64,000 nucleotides of DNA, from assembly GCA_028554755.1 (NCBI GenBank), contig JAPTOF010000004.1:20454001-20518000 (forward strand), read 5' to 3'. The translations under genes were made by a program, and so were the position numbers. The stretch comes from Cordia subcordata. Lineage: Eukaryota; Streptophyta; Magnoliopsida; Boraginales; Cordiaceae. Positions 47,102-57,938 of this stretch are shown here, piece by piece; position 1 is the first letter of the stretch; every line of letters starts with the position of its first letter. A model generated the notes under the pieces. The model was given only the letters and a program-made list of their open reading frames with translations, did no database searches and was not told the DNA's origin.

Positions 47102-48052
47102 TCAGTTTGGATAACCACAGACTGTTATCTGTAACTGAGAATCAACTACATATTGTTTAACAAAAGCCCTTCTCCACCAAATTTCAAATGCCCTCTGAAT
47201 ATTTGGACAATCATCACCCTTGCTAAGAAATCGATCAAACCAATTGAGCAAGATAGCTTGTTGCTGAGACAATGGCAGAGTCAGGATCGTCTGGCTCAAT
47301 CCATCCTCAACCAGTTTTTTGTCAATCGATCTACTTGCTCTCCTCATCCACCCAAAATCTTCATACAGAGCTTCCAACCAAGTAGACAACAGAGAGTACC
47401 GGGTATCTTTTGGCACCAGAATATGCCCTCTACCAATTGCAATACAAAGCTGTGCAGTGATGCGGCTGATTTCATGCCGATACATGGTAGGGATTTTTGA
47501 ATGGAGATTGGCAAGTTCCTTCTGGTCAGCCCAGAGCTTCACAAAATCGTCCCCCAATTTTCTGTCTATCAGGATTTCTACAATCCACTGCATATTGTCT
47601 GCTTCTCGAGCTATTTCTCCCATAAAAGCCCCTCTATCCAATCTGCCTTCATCCATACAAGTTGCTTCAGATAAGCAGAGAACGAGGGAACTAAGGCATC
47701 TGTGGCAAAGATGGTACAATGTCTCTTTAGAAATATCAATCCTATTGCTGTAATCAGAGTTATTTGTAATGTCTTCTCTAAGCAAACGGGACATTGTTGT
47801 CTTCATTTCTCTGCGAGCTTTATCATCCTTGGCTTGTAAAACACCAGTCAACAATTTGAGGAATATGTCATCAGCTCTTGAAGGTGTTGGTGGTTCAGCC
47901 ATCACTCTTTGGAGCACATCACTTGCAGAATCAAGCTGAAGTTGACTAAGGTGAGATACTACCTTCTCCTCTTCTTCTTCAGACCAAGGGACTGCTCCCA
48001 AATACTCCAAACATGCCATTATCCCAGCATCAAACAGGATAGCAGAACACAC
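47102..48052 (-). CDS. BTB/POZ domain protein, exon 2 (C-terminal 316 residues)
   Basis: Second and last coding exon of a 523-residue protein. The acceptor CTGTGTAG|GTGTGTTC places the exon start at 48052. It begins VCSAILFDAGIMACLEYLGA (end of the BTB fold) followed by VPWSEEEEEKVVSHLSQLQL, then a long helical region (LKLLTGVLQAKDDKARREMK, LYHLCHRCLSSLVLCL, AREADNMQWIVEILIDRKLG) and a conserved C-terminus (WFDRFLSKGDDCPN). It stops at TCA/TGA 47102-47104. This arrangement matches the plant family of At1g63850-like BTB/POZ proteins, thought to be substrate adaptors for CUL3 ubiquitin ligases. The precise target is unknown. Phase and splice sites agree with exon 1. Confidence 0.85.
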   Translation of the reverse strand: MCSAILFDAGIMACLEYLGAVPWSEEEEEKVVSHLSQLQLDSASDVLQRVMAEPPTPSRADDIFLKLLTGVLQAKDDKARREMKTTMSRLLREDITNNSDYSNRIDISKETLYHLCHRCLSSLVLCLSEATCMDEGRLDRGAFMGEIAREADNMQWIVEILIDRKLGDDFVKLWADQKELANLHSKIPTMYRHEISRITAQLCIAIGRGHILVPKDTRYSLLSTWLEALYEDFGWMRRASRSIDKKLVEDGLSQTILTLPLSQQQAILLNWFDRFLSKGDDCPNIQRAFEIWWRRAFVKQYVVDSQLQITVCGYPN

Positions 48053-51003
48053 CTACACAGATATTGTAGTTTAGTAAACACTTCATATGATAGAGAAAAG
48101 TATCATTATTTGGCAAGCAATCCATACAATTACTATCTCTCGCTTTTCCTTCTCAAAATGGCTAATTTGAAATAAGCATGCAAATAACTAAAATGCATTG
48201 TTTTTTGCTGAACTTTTCAAAATATTAAAAGCACAAATATGTTCTTTAATAAGCCTAAAAAATGCAGTACAATTCTCTTTTCCCTTAGTTTAGAATTAAT
48301 ATCATTTTCAACCCATAACTTTTGAGGCCAATAGTTATGGGAGTGCACACTCTGAAAAGTAATACAGATTTTACTTAAATCCCCTTTGTTTAATTCTTTA
48401 CCTTATGCTTTTCTTTTCCTTTTTGATTTCCTTTTCTTTTCCTTTTTACCATACTCCCATTTCAGTCACTATCCATCTCCCACTTCCTACACCAACTGCA
48501 AATTTCAGCCATGAATTCTCTCTCTCTCCTATCATCACTTATGCTCAAACAACTCCCTCAGCCCTGGCTACACGAGGGACTCTCTCTTCCTTAATTTCTC
48601 TCTCATGGTTTAATGGTTGGTTGTACACGTGCATGCACTAGTGAAAAGAGAGAGAGGTTGATGAGAAGAAAAATAGAAATAAAATAACAAAAATAGGGGG
48701 AAAAAACAAGAAAAGAGAGAGAGAGAGAGAGAGAATGAATGCCTGTGCTTTAACAGCTTGGTGGCCATCGGTGACCAAGGAGAAAATCCTATTTGGGTTT
48801 TGACAGCTAATAATTCTAGCTTTTTGATTATTTTGTTAGTATAAAGACTGGAGCTTTCCAATTTTTGTTGTTTAGTTTATAAAGGCCATCTGGTAGTGGA
48901 TTTGCTTAACTTGTTTTGCTTAACTAGTTTTGTGTATATATTGTTATCCCAATTTTGGAGGGTTCTGCTGTGTTGATAACAGATGTCATGTATAAACCTT
49001 GGCTAGATCGAGGAGATATGGATTTGGTTAATAAGGTGGTAAAGTGAAATAGGGTTTTCGCTGCCAAATATTTTACATGCAGTTAGCACTTGTTCTATAT
49101 GAGGGTTATAAGTGATTGAGATATCTGAAGCTTTAGAGGAATAACAGTAGCAAAGAGAGAAATTAATATTGTGGCGAGATTGTCTAGGGGAATTGGGAAT
49201 TGGGTTTTGGGTTTGATCTGAATTGTTGTTCAAAGTAATGGAAGGTGCACAGGCTGCTCAATCTGGCAAGTAGGCTGTCCAGAGCTCAAAACTCACTATG
49301 ATACTCCCATCTTTCCATGCAATATAGGTACCCAACTATAGACTAAAATGCATCATAGATTTTCTTTGGTGGTAGAACGCGAACGGTAGGCCACAGAGTT
49401 GAGCAGATGAATGCTTAGCAAGACCTGGACGTCAAGAGTTTGATTTAACGGCAAAGCTTTCGCATGAAATCAATGATAAACAATTATGACATAGTTTATG
49501 ATTGGAACAAATAGTACCCACGTCTAATGCAAGATGCAGTGAAGACTCTTATGAAGAAACTAGCGCGAAAGCACAAACTTTCCAATCTTGTTTGTGGCTA
49601 CTGTTTAGCTTTCCTGGGGTGGGGTAAGGTGGGGCATTTTCTTCTTGGGTATGTTAGTTAAGCATATAGAAGTAGCAGATTCTGGGATGAAACAAGAGCA
49701 TATGGAAGTAGCAGATTGTGGGATGAAACAAAGGCACAGTGTGTTTTAGTAGGCAGGCTGCAGGCCAGAGGTGATAGATGTATGACAACTGATTCTACCA
49801 AATTGTAGTAAATCTTGCATTCAGCATACAATTTATTATTGGGTAAGTTTCAGTTCGGTGTTGCATTTGGGTCAGGTCACATTGACTTTTTCCTATTTTT
49901 ATAAAAAAACAATTGTTTAAAGCATAATATTGTTGGATGACTATAATAACGTAAGGATAAATATGAAATACCTACCTCAGTTAATTAAATATAAGTGATC
50001 AGCATAATCAAAATCATGCAAATGTCGAAACACCTCCCCTTGTGCTTAACACAGAATCCTCAGTGACAATGAAGAAAATAAACAGAAGGAATGGTTGTTT
50101 GATAAATAGCCAATTCATTAGTCATAACACTGTTATTAATGGATTTTAGTTTACTTTTAATGGTCATGCAAGGATACTTTCACCGCTACCCTCCCTCCTA
50201 TTCTGTTGTAGTCCAATCAATTTCTTTGGTTTTACTTCTAAAAAGGGGAAAAGAGGAAAAAGGTTCATATGAGTATAAAATTTCAAATCTACTTCTAAAA
50301 TGGGAGAGTGTATGCAATTCACTATCCGAGAAAATAGTATTGTGGTTCACGATACAGTTCACAACTTGATATATATGGAACATGAGAAATACACGACCGC
50401 CTCGGCAATCCAAATCCAGAACAAAAGCCAGAGTCTAGGGAATACTACACAATCCTAATTCAACCTCCAACAACCGGATTCAAACTTCAAAAGAACAGAA
50501 GAATTTAAACTTACGTTGACAATATTGGAGAATCGAGTCCCTACAAACCTCATAAAGATCATTTAATCAGTCCGAAATCGGATATTACAACCTCCCAACT
50601 CTTTTAATACATGCCAAACTGAGGACCCTAGTCTCGACTCTTGGAAGACTAACTTTTGACTAGTTCTTTGATACCATTTGTAATGATTGGAACTAACCTC
50701 AAATGTTTAGTTGTATATTGTAATATTAAAAGAAGGCAATGTTTCTATAAACCAAACACGAAGTCTTTACAAAACTAGTATCAGATATGGTAAATTTGAC
50801 AAAAAGAAGAAGTAACTAAAAATCAAGGGAAAATAGTAAATTGACCAAAAAAAGAAGAAGAAGAGAATTGAAAATCAAGGAAAAAAGTAAAATGACAAAA
50901 GAAGAACTAAAAATCAAGGGAAAAATAGCAAATTGACAAAAAAACAAATAAGATAATTAAGAATAACCAAAAATAGTAAAATGACAAAAAGAAGAAATTA
51001 AAC
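48053..51003 (-). other. Intron of the BTB/POZ gene (2951 bp)
   Basis: A single phase-0 intron, GT (51003-51002) to AG (48054-48053), unusually long for the gene. No intact element is recognised. It contains a GA microsatellite (48714-48734), a 36-bp tandem duplication (49661-49696, 49697-49732), and a purine-rich minisatellite near the donor (about 50785-50996). ORFs inside are short, with no domain. Confidence 0.75.
50785..50996. repeat. AAAATCAAGGGAAAA minisatellite in the intron
   Basis: About four to five degenerate units of roughly 45 bp, with the pattern AAAATCAAGGGAAAATAG, then TAAATTGACAAAAAGAAGAA. It lies 8 bp from the exon 1 donor. Read on the transcribed strand it is a pyrimidine-rich block just after the 5' splice site. 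Confidence 0.6.
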
Positions 51004-51624
51004 CTTTAACAATTCCAAGACTCTGGAGACATCTTCACCCATGAGCTTCCTCTTCAAGTCGTCACAATACATAAGCACAATAGTCTCCACGTAGATCTCC
51101 ACATCATCACAGTCAAGAATCTCAACCGAGTGGGACCCATTTCTTCTCAACTTGTCCGCAAAGAACCTGCTCTTCCCGGCCAACACCCTCCGGTGCACAT
51201 CCATCGACACTTTATACGCTTCGCCCTCCTCACGCGCCGCCACAGTCAGCCTGACGTCACCGGCACCCAAACTGTCGAACGGGCCTTGGCCCAAGACCCT
51301 CAAGACCTTCTCATGCTGCGCCCTGCTTCGGGCTTCAAAAGAAGACTGCCGGGACTCTCGGGCCTGCTCCTCTGACATCATCTCGAATAGGGTCGGGCTC
51401 GAGACGGGCCGAGAGAGGCTGTTAGTGGGCTGGGTTTGCGCTCGGCCAGCGAGGGGTGGTGGAGGTAAAAAAGAGGATAGTTTGGGACGAGAATGGTGAG
51501 ATGAAAGTGAAGAAGAGGAAGGGGAGAGGAAAGGGTCAGAGATGAAGCCTTGTTTAATCATAGTGGAGACGAGTTGATTTTGGTTGGAAGATTTAGCATT
51601 TGTTGTAATGGTTGTTGAAGCCAT
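51004..51624 (-). CDS. BTB/POZ domain protein, exon 1 (N-terminal 207 residues)
   Basis: First coding exon. The start ATG at 51622-51624 (MASTTITTNAKSS) is preferred because the family begins with a similar MAS-rich low-complexity leader; an upstream in-frame ATG at 51703-51705 exists but adds an atypical cysteine-rich stretch. Residues 1-80 are Ser/Pro-rich and likely disordered. Residues 82-105 are a charged helix (EEQARESRQSSFEARSRAQH). From about 122 the BTB/POZ fold begins: GDVRLTV, VHRRVLAGKSRFFADKL, VEIYVETIVLMYCDDLKRKL. The exon ends ELLK before the donor AAAG|GTTTAA, joining VCSAI of exon 2. Probably a CUL3 adaptor; cytosol or nucleus. Confidence 0.87.
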
Positions 51625-51729
51625 TAATGCCAAGAAGCTACGACACACACACCATGTGGTATGTTTGTGATATAGACGGTAGATGAGGTCTTCTGGGTTT
51701 TGCACCAGAGAAGTAGGGATCCAAGAGGG
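51625..51729 (-). promoter_or_regulatory. Proximal 5' flank of the BTB/POZ gene
   Basis: Only 105 bp separate the start codon from the Mutator-like insertion. No TATA box is evident in it, so the original promoter or 5' UTR is probably interrupted, with its remainder beyond 52868. Confidence 0.4.
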
Positions 51730-52858
51730 TTTTTTTTTTTTTTTTTTTAATTTATACCCTGATTTTGATTTTTTTTTTTAAATACCTTGTTTTAGATTCG
51801 TTTTTAAATCTACCATATCAAATTGGCGACTGAGTTACCCTTCTTTGAGACGTTTCAAATTCTTATATTTGAATTTTAAATGATTATGAGTAGCGTAATC
51901 AATGTGAGTTAGATAATTAAATTACTGAAACGGTAAGTGACCCACCGTTTGAGCAACTGACCTATCGAAACAAAAGTGGGGTGGAGAGCGGGTTTGGATT
52001 TCTTTGGAATCTTTGGCAATTATATCCTTTTTTTTAATTTTTAAAGGATTAAACGTGCATGCCAAGAGTCAGAAGAAAAAGCCAATTATCGCAAATTATA
52101 TCATGTACCTGTAAGAGCACATAGTATGGTGTAGCAGAATATTTGTTCAGTATTCATAAACTATTTATCCAGTAAAATTCACAGAAACATCTATACATGA
52201 AAACAATTACAGATGTTTGTTTAATATTCATAAGCTGTTTGTCCAATAAAATTCACAGAAACATCTATACATGAGAATAGTCACAGATGTTTATTCAGAA
52301 TAAAAAGATAATTTATTCAGTATTCATGTGCTATTTGTCCAATAAAATTTACAGATCATCACAATATCTGTTAACAAGTGTAAAATTAACAAATATCTAT
52401 ACATAAAAATAGTTATAAATGTTTGTTCAGAATAAAAAGACTATTTGTTCAATATTCATAAGTTGTTTGTTCAATAAAATTCACAAATCATCGTTGTTTA
52501 GTACTGATAAGCTATTTGTTCAGTATATTTACAGCCGTAGGTGCACGTTGCACTATGCTATGCATCTGCAGCTGCACGATATAAGTTCTCGCCAATAATG
52601 GATTTCGTCCAATTGCATTAAAGAGAATATTACTAGAAAACGGTAGGTTACTTACCGTTCGGTAATTCAATTACTATTGATTGAATTACCGAACTCACAT
52701 TACTTATGCAACCTATTTATAATTTAAATATGAGAATTTGAAACGTTTCAAAAACGCTAACTCATTTACTGTTTCAGTAATTCAAACATCGAAAATGGTA
52801 GATTTAAAAACGAATTCAAAACAAGATTACAAAATCAGGGTATAAGTAAAAAAGATCC
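51730..52858. mobile_element. Mutator-like non-autonomous element with long inverted repeats
   Basis: Inverted repeats of about 220 bp at 51730-51958 and 52635-52858, sharing TATACCCTGATTTTG, then TTCGTTTTTAAATCTACCAT, then GACGTTTCAAATTCT-type blocks. The flanks CCAAGAGGG (51721-51729) and CTAAGAGGG (52859-52867) look like a 9-bp target duplication with one change. There is no transposase ORF. Long inverted repeats plus a 9-bp duplication fit the MULE class. The left arm begins with a T run of about 20. Confidence 0.75.
52136..52540. repeat. Degenerate tandem repeats inside the Mutator-like element
   Basis: Four to five copies of a pattern near TTTGTTCAGTATTCATAAGC, then TATTTGTCCAATAAAATTCAC, with CATCTATACATGAAAA and CACAGATG parts between. 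Unit length is irregular (about 75-125 bp). No coding capacity. Confidence 0.6.
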
Positions 52859-52981
52859 CTAAGAGGGAAAGCTAATGATCTTCTTTGTCTTGAAGAAAGA
52901 GAAAGTTATAATTTCTTGGTGCAAATTTTACCGTTCACCCCCATACCATTCACTGCCCTTCATTGGCATATCTATATAATA

Positions 52982-53830
52982 AGGTTAATTCCACCCAATA
53001 GCCTTATCTTTTCAATGGAGTGACACGTATTAACCCTTATATTTAGTTTTAGCCACTTATTTACCCTTGTCTTAGGTCAAATATGACAAAGTTGTATTTT
53101 TGTTGATAAAAGCGATATAATTACTAAATTGCCCTTTTTTGAATTTTGTCCTTAAAAATTACAAATCTTTTTAAAACTTATCTTTGAAAAGAATTACAAT
53201 GCTTTATCTTTAATTAGTTTGAACTCAATGCAATTCAGAATGTTATTGTACATATATTGTAAAAAAAAAATCTCATATAGGTATATATATAAATATGTAT
53301 AAACTTATACCTAGTCACATACATATAAAAACTCATATATACTTGTGTGAATATCACCATTTACGTATATATCCGTTTGCTCACATACTCTGCTCATGGC
53401 CTCCTTATCCAATGAAGTATGTATAAAAAGACTTTTGTTATTTTTACCTTTTGAGCAAATATAAGGATTTTGTAGCAATATCAAGTCGCTCACATACTGT
53501 GCTCATCATAAACATCTATAAGAGCCTTAGCTAGATAAACATGGCTTATTCTACCACTGTGAAACATAAACCCGCTCTAATATGTACATCGCATGGGATT
53601 ATAACAAGTACACATTTTGGTATGTGTTTGGTATTTGGATTCAGGAAAAAAATTAGAATTTTGGCTTGAATAAAAAGGGTACTTTAGTCCAAAAAATATG
53701 AAATACTAATTTATTCGTTAAATTTTTAATAGTGATTCAACAAAAGGTTGATAAGTGGGTAAAACTAAATATAAGGATTAATAGGTGTCATTCCATGTAA
53801 AAATTAAAGTTATTTGATGCAATTAGCCCT
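52982..53830. mobile_element. Second non-autonomous inverted-repeat transposon
   Basis: Terminal inverted repeats of about 95 bp: the left starts AGGTTAATTCCACCCAATAG and the right, reversed, starts AGGGCTAATTGCATCAAATA. Both share TATTAAYCCTTATATTTAGTTTTA. Near-identical flanks ATATAATA (52974-52981) and ACATAATA (53831-53838) suggest an 8-9 bp duplication, so hAT or MULE class. The interior has GCTCACATACTSTGCTCAT twice (53380, 53487) and no transposase. Confidence 0.65.
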
Positions 53831-53832
53831 AC

Positions 53833-53833
<1 letters not shown>

Positions 53834-53899
<66 letters not shown>

Positions 53900-53904
53900 T
53901 AATC

Positions 53905-53981
<77 letters not shown>
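53834..53981. repeat. (AAT)n microsatellite, about 49 units
   Basis: Nearly pure AAT/TAA triplets with interruptions (AATAAC, AATCAT) near 53893-53907. It starts within the right target duplication of the preceding element. The apparent poly-tyrosine reading on the minus strand is a product of the repeat. Confidence 0.95.
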
Positions 53982-53982
<1 letters not shown>

Positions 53983-54013
53983 TATAAAGTTATACTCAAG
54001 AAAAATTAGGAGT

Positions 54014-54105
54014 TCTTTGAATGCCATATAAACTCCTCTTTGAACGCCACATAAGCTCCACTTTGACTGCCATATAAGTTCCTCTTTAAATGCCACATAA
54101 GTTTA
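54014..54105. repeat. Four tandem 23-bp repeats
   Basis: Copies of TCTTTGAAYGCCAYATAARCTCC follow each other without spacer. No known family is recognised and there is no ORF. Confidence 0.8.
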
Positions 54106-55137
54106 TAAAAGAGGTTGCAATTGTCATTAATATTTAAATATAAAAAAATTATTATGTCATTTAAAATTACATATTAAAGATGATATAATAGTTGGTTAAT
54201 ATAATTAAATGAAAAGAATAAGAAAAACGAAAAGAAATTTTAACATATACTAATTATCAATTTATTAGTGAGTAGTGAATGAAAAATTACAAAGTTGAAA
54301 GAATAATACTGAGATAAATAATTGGTAAAGTGGGTTTAACTCATATGAATTAGAAAGTTGAAAGAACAATATGAGATAAATAATTAGTAATGTGGGTTTA
54401 ACTCATTAAAAAATAAAGCTAAAGTTTTACAGATATATTTTATCTTTAGAGCCTATTTGGCTCTGCTTATTTTCCAACTTATAAGCTCCTAGAAAAAAAC
54501 ACTTCCCTCACATGCTTTTTACTATTTGCTGCTTATGAGCCCCAAATAAGCTTAGCCAAATAGGTTGTTATTTTTTTTATTGTTAACAATTATTATATTT
54601 TAATTTTTTTCATTACTCTTCTTAACACAAGGAATTAAGATGCATGTCCTTTACAAAATTCAAATACTTGTGGGATTTTGTGATTCTTGCTTTTTCCCAC
54701 ACATGATGAGAGCTTTAAAAGCTATTTAATTTTTCATGGCATAAGGTTTGCATTTTCAGTCTATATAAGGTTTGCTCTTCTACCATTTCAAGACATAGAA
54801 AAGAATCAAAGAACTTATAAGGTTAGAGTGTTAGCCTAGTTTACTTTGTTAATTTCATAGTTTAGAGAAGTACTACTATGAAAACAGGAAGGTTGTAATG
54901 TGACTTTTTGTGTCTCTTATATATATTCAATTTCTTTACTTATACCGACAAAAAATATCCTTTTGATTATCATTATTTTGTACTAAAGCCATGATTTCAA
55001 TTTTGTCTTTTATAACCTTATTTTCAAATATTGTTTTTTTTAGATTCATATTATTAAGGCGATGGATTGCTTTTACAACAAAATGTTTTAGCTTACTTTT
55101 ATTGTCATATAATGTTTATCCGTTTAAGCCAATTATA
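54106..55137. other. AT-rich non-coding stretch with a small foldback
   Basis: No gene is seen. Positions 54452-54564 form an inverted-repeat unit (CCTATTTGGCT ... AGCCAAATAGG) of 113 bp, resembling hAT-type MITE ends, but no target duplication can be matched. The rest has no recognisable feature. Confidence 0.45.
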
Positions 55138-55399
55138 CTCTGTTTGTTATAATATTATTTTAAGATGCTTATTCTATTAAAATGAAGGTATATCTTATAA
55201 GATTTAAGACATCTTATCACATGCATCTATGAAGACTCAAACCATACTTTTTATCTTATAAGAAATAAGCAATCCATCCTATTTTATTTTTTACAACTAT
55301 AAAATATATGATACATGTGATAAGATATCTTAAATCTTATAAGATATCTCTAAATTTTAATAGAATAAGCATCTTAAAATAAGATCATTCTAAACACAG
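55138..55399. mobile_element. 262-bp MITE, TA target site
   Basis: Terminal inverted repeats of more than 60 bp (TTTTAAGATGCTTATTCTAT, then TCTTATAAGATTTAAGA...). Ends are CTCTGTTTG and, reversed, CTGTGTTTAG, flanked by TA at both sides. Size and TA flanks suggest a Stowaway-like (Tc1/mariner) MITE, though the terminal CTCCCTCC consensus is not exact. Confidence 0.65.
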
Positions 55400-56175
55400 T
55401 ATAAGTTCTAAGATTGGGTGCAATTATGTCTGGTCAAAAAGTGTTCATTTCCTTTTACATATATAGACTTAATCTACATTAGTTTATCACACAATTTAAT
55501 TCTTTATGCATTAGTGTCACCCAAACAATGAATCCAAGAGGGAGGGGGTGAATTAAATTAATGGCATAAATAACTAATAAAAATTCTTGATCAAGTAACT
55601 CAAGCAATCACACATACAAGATATAGATATTACACTTGAAATGTAAAGAATTTGGGGTATGAGAAAATCAAACACAGCGATTTAGAGTGGTTCGAACTCT
55701 TGAGGGCCTAGTCCACTACCTAAAGTTGGGGTTTCAAATGCTTCACTAGTGAATTGGCTTCTTGCTTAATACATTGTAGAAGCTTAGAACAACGATCAAA
55801 ACCCTTGCTTCGCCACAAGGACCATAAGTATATGCCTTATACTTGAGGATTTCAATCCTTCACTCTTGATAAGAATGCTTCTCATACTCTAATCTACCCA
55901 AGAGCAAAGCACACACCTAATGTAATAGTGAAATATTTTGATTACAAGACTCTTAATGAGCAAGAATATAAGAAGTGTTTACACCATCCTATATTACTTT
56001 AAGTAGATAGGCAATTTATGAGCTCAAGTAACTTGATTAATAAATGCTAATGATATGCAATCAATAAAAATTAGCAATAAATGAGATAAACTTGCTAGAG
56101 AGAAAGCTTTTAATGCTAATAGATTGTAAAGAGAGTTTTGATAAAGTTGTGTTCTGAGTTGGGGGATGAGAGAGG

Positions 56176-56183
56176 TATTTATA
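56176..56183 (-). promoter_or_regulatory. TATA box of the SIRE-type LTR
   Basis: The minus strand reads GCATTATAAATACCTCTCTC. It lies about 1.15 kb into the LTR and 55 bp downstream of the dyad module. Consensus-based inference. Confidence 0.6.
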
Positions 56184-56236
56184 ATGCCAAAAAGTCATTT
56201 TGCCAATGGTCAATGTTGAAAAGCATAAAAGGGTGT

Positions 56237-56406
56237 ACCGATTGACTGAACTGTCAACCTCTTAGCTCAGTTGGTACTTCTAGTGAGCTAAAAGGCCTAG
56301 CCGGTCAATACTACTGGTCAACCTCTTGGCTCAGTCGGCATAGGGAAAATGCATTATGTTTGTGTCGGTTGATTAAGTCGGTCAACTGATTGTCTCAGCC
56401 GGTACC
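56237..56406 (-). promoter_or_regulatory. GGTCAACC-type dyad module in SIRE LTR
   Basis: Repeated CCGGTCAATACTACTGGTCAACC (in two halves, 56300-56322), TCGGTTGATTAAGTCGGTCAAC (56365-56386), and CAGCCGGTACC (56397-56407). At least three GGTCAA sites equal W-box cores (TTGACC on the minus strand). The block resembles the modules of the Athila LTRs although the elements are unrelated. Confidence 0.6.
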
Positions 56407-56796
56407 TGCAGAAAAAGTTGAAAAAGCTGTACCTACTTTTTCAAAAAGCAACTTTATCTACCTAAACCAAAAGTAAGCACATTTTCTATAGATTTCAGAG
56501 GCTTAAAGAAACAACTTGAATCCATAATATCTTATCTCATTGATATCCCTCAACCCAAGCATGCTAAGCATGAAATGCAAAGTTTAAACTCACACTCAAC
56601 TCAAGATATTTTTAGATTTTGGGTAGAAAAGGTACTATTCAAACACGCACATGCAAATTCAACAAGTCTCAAGTCATACAAGTTGATACCCATGCTCAAG
56701 TACTTAATATACATATTTATGAGCACAATGAGCACTTTTTTAAGAGTGTGAAAATATTATCATGTATTTATGTGCGCGCGCACGCACACACACACA

Positions 56797-56837
<41 letters not shown>

Positions 56838-57338
56838 GTTATTTTTCGAAGCAATAGATCACATATTCACTACGCCCTATGACATAGCTAGGCATCAAAA
56901 GCTTATTTTACTACAAGAAAAGTTATTCATGCATATATATATTCACATATGGATAAGGATATAAAGCATATGATCCACAGTCGTTGAACAAATAATTCAT
57001 GCACTTAGTTTAAAATATGATCTAAACTATGCTATAAAGGATCATGCATTAAGCCAATGATCATACATTCAAGTGCTAGATAGTATTTGAGCTCATAATA
57101 GTACCTATGTACTAAGATCAATTTAACAAGACTAAGAAAGAAGAGACTATTATAATCTTTAAGCAATCTTCATAGCTCTTCAACCTCCAATTTTGGTCCA
57201 TGCTCCAAGTCAAATCTTCAATTTGCTCCAATGGCTACTTTTCAAAAGATATTCAAAATGCTTCAAAGTAGCAATTTGTCGCATAACATATAATTATTGC
57301 ATCATCAAAACTAAATAAAATAACAATAGGTTCAACAT

Positions 57339-57560
57339 TCTCCCCCTTTTTGATGAAGATAATTGTCTACTTTGAGTCTAAAGAAGAAACTTCCCCTTAC
57401 TCAAGACTTCCCCTGAGCCTAAGCATAAAGACAATAGAGCAACATGAGAGCAATTTAAGAAGCAATTAAGATACCAATCATATTCATCTCATAATATCAA
57501 TTCAATATCAAGATCAAATTCAATTCAATACCCTTTCTCCCCCTTTGACTTCATCAAAAG
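57339..57560 (-). other. SIRE polypurine tract and internal second copy
   Basis: The LTR-adjacent tract, minus strand CATCAAAAAGGGGGAGAA, is at 57339-57356. A second, ATGAAGTCAAAGGGGGAGAAAG, is at 57534-57555. Both include a GATGAAG/ATCAAA neighbourhood, so the second looks like a duplicate. No ORF lies between them. Confidence 0.75.
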
Positions 57561-57938
57561 GAACATATAGGGAAGGTTAAGGACAATTTTGAGCCATCAA
57601 TACTAAGAGGTTTCATCATTTGACTCTACACAAGCATGCAAGCATATGAGTTCTACCAAGTAAAGACAATTATAGATAAGGATAGAGACAATAAAATTGA
57701 AGTAGGAAAACTAATAAAATAGCAAGTATCCAACAAAAAGACTAAGAAATCAATAGATAAGAAGTGCCAATAATAATGAAATACTGGGAAGTGCAAGCTG
57801 AATGAAAAAGAAAGTTCAAAGATCCTAGAGGAGTGGGATTTTGGAAAAGAGCTAAGAAGTCTTTGAAGAGCAAGAAGAAGCTAATGACTTGGCCCGACTT
57901 CATCGTCATCATCATCAGAAAGCCCCATGCAAACATTA

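Larger units (their letters stand above)
55515..57338 (-). repeat. SIRE-type 3' LTR
   Basis: 1824 bp. Contains the TATA box (56176-56183), the dyad module (56237-56406), and CA/TA microsatellites (about 56776-56835). The left end, reversed, reads CCTCTTGGATTCATTGTTTG before GGTGACA, as in many SIRE-like LTR ends. No ORF in it is credible. Confidence 0.85.

Noticed and set aside
48405..49233. Small genes inside the BTB intron
   Set aside because: Frames are low-complexity (Leu/Ser/Phe-rich) with no domain or splice support.
51130..51499. Two plus-strand frames over BTB exon 1
   Set aside because: Antisense shadows of the G+C-richer BTB exon; the minus-strand frame matches a known plant family with consistent splice sites.
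53788..54096. Open frame with a long tyrosine run on the minus strand
   Set aside because: It is the translation of the AAT microsatellite plus the 23-bp tandem repeats; no domain, no gene context.
54452..54564. Foldback called as a definite hAT MITE
   Set aside because: The inverted repeats are clear but no 8-bp duplication can be matched, so it is only mentioned within the surrounding stretch.
56801..56835. TA runs as promoter TATA boxes (also at 4061, 13601, 26765, 34691, 43232)
   Set aside because: These are (TA)n microsatellites whose length varies between paired LTRs; better TATAAATA boxes exist elsewhere in Athila-1, Athila-3 and SIRE LTRs.
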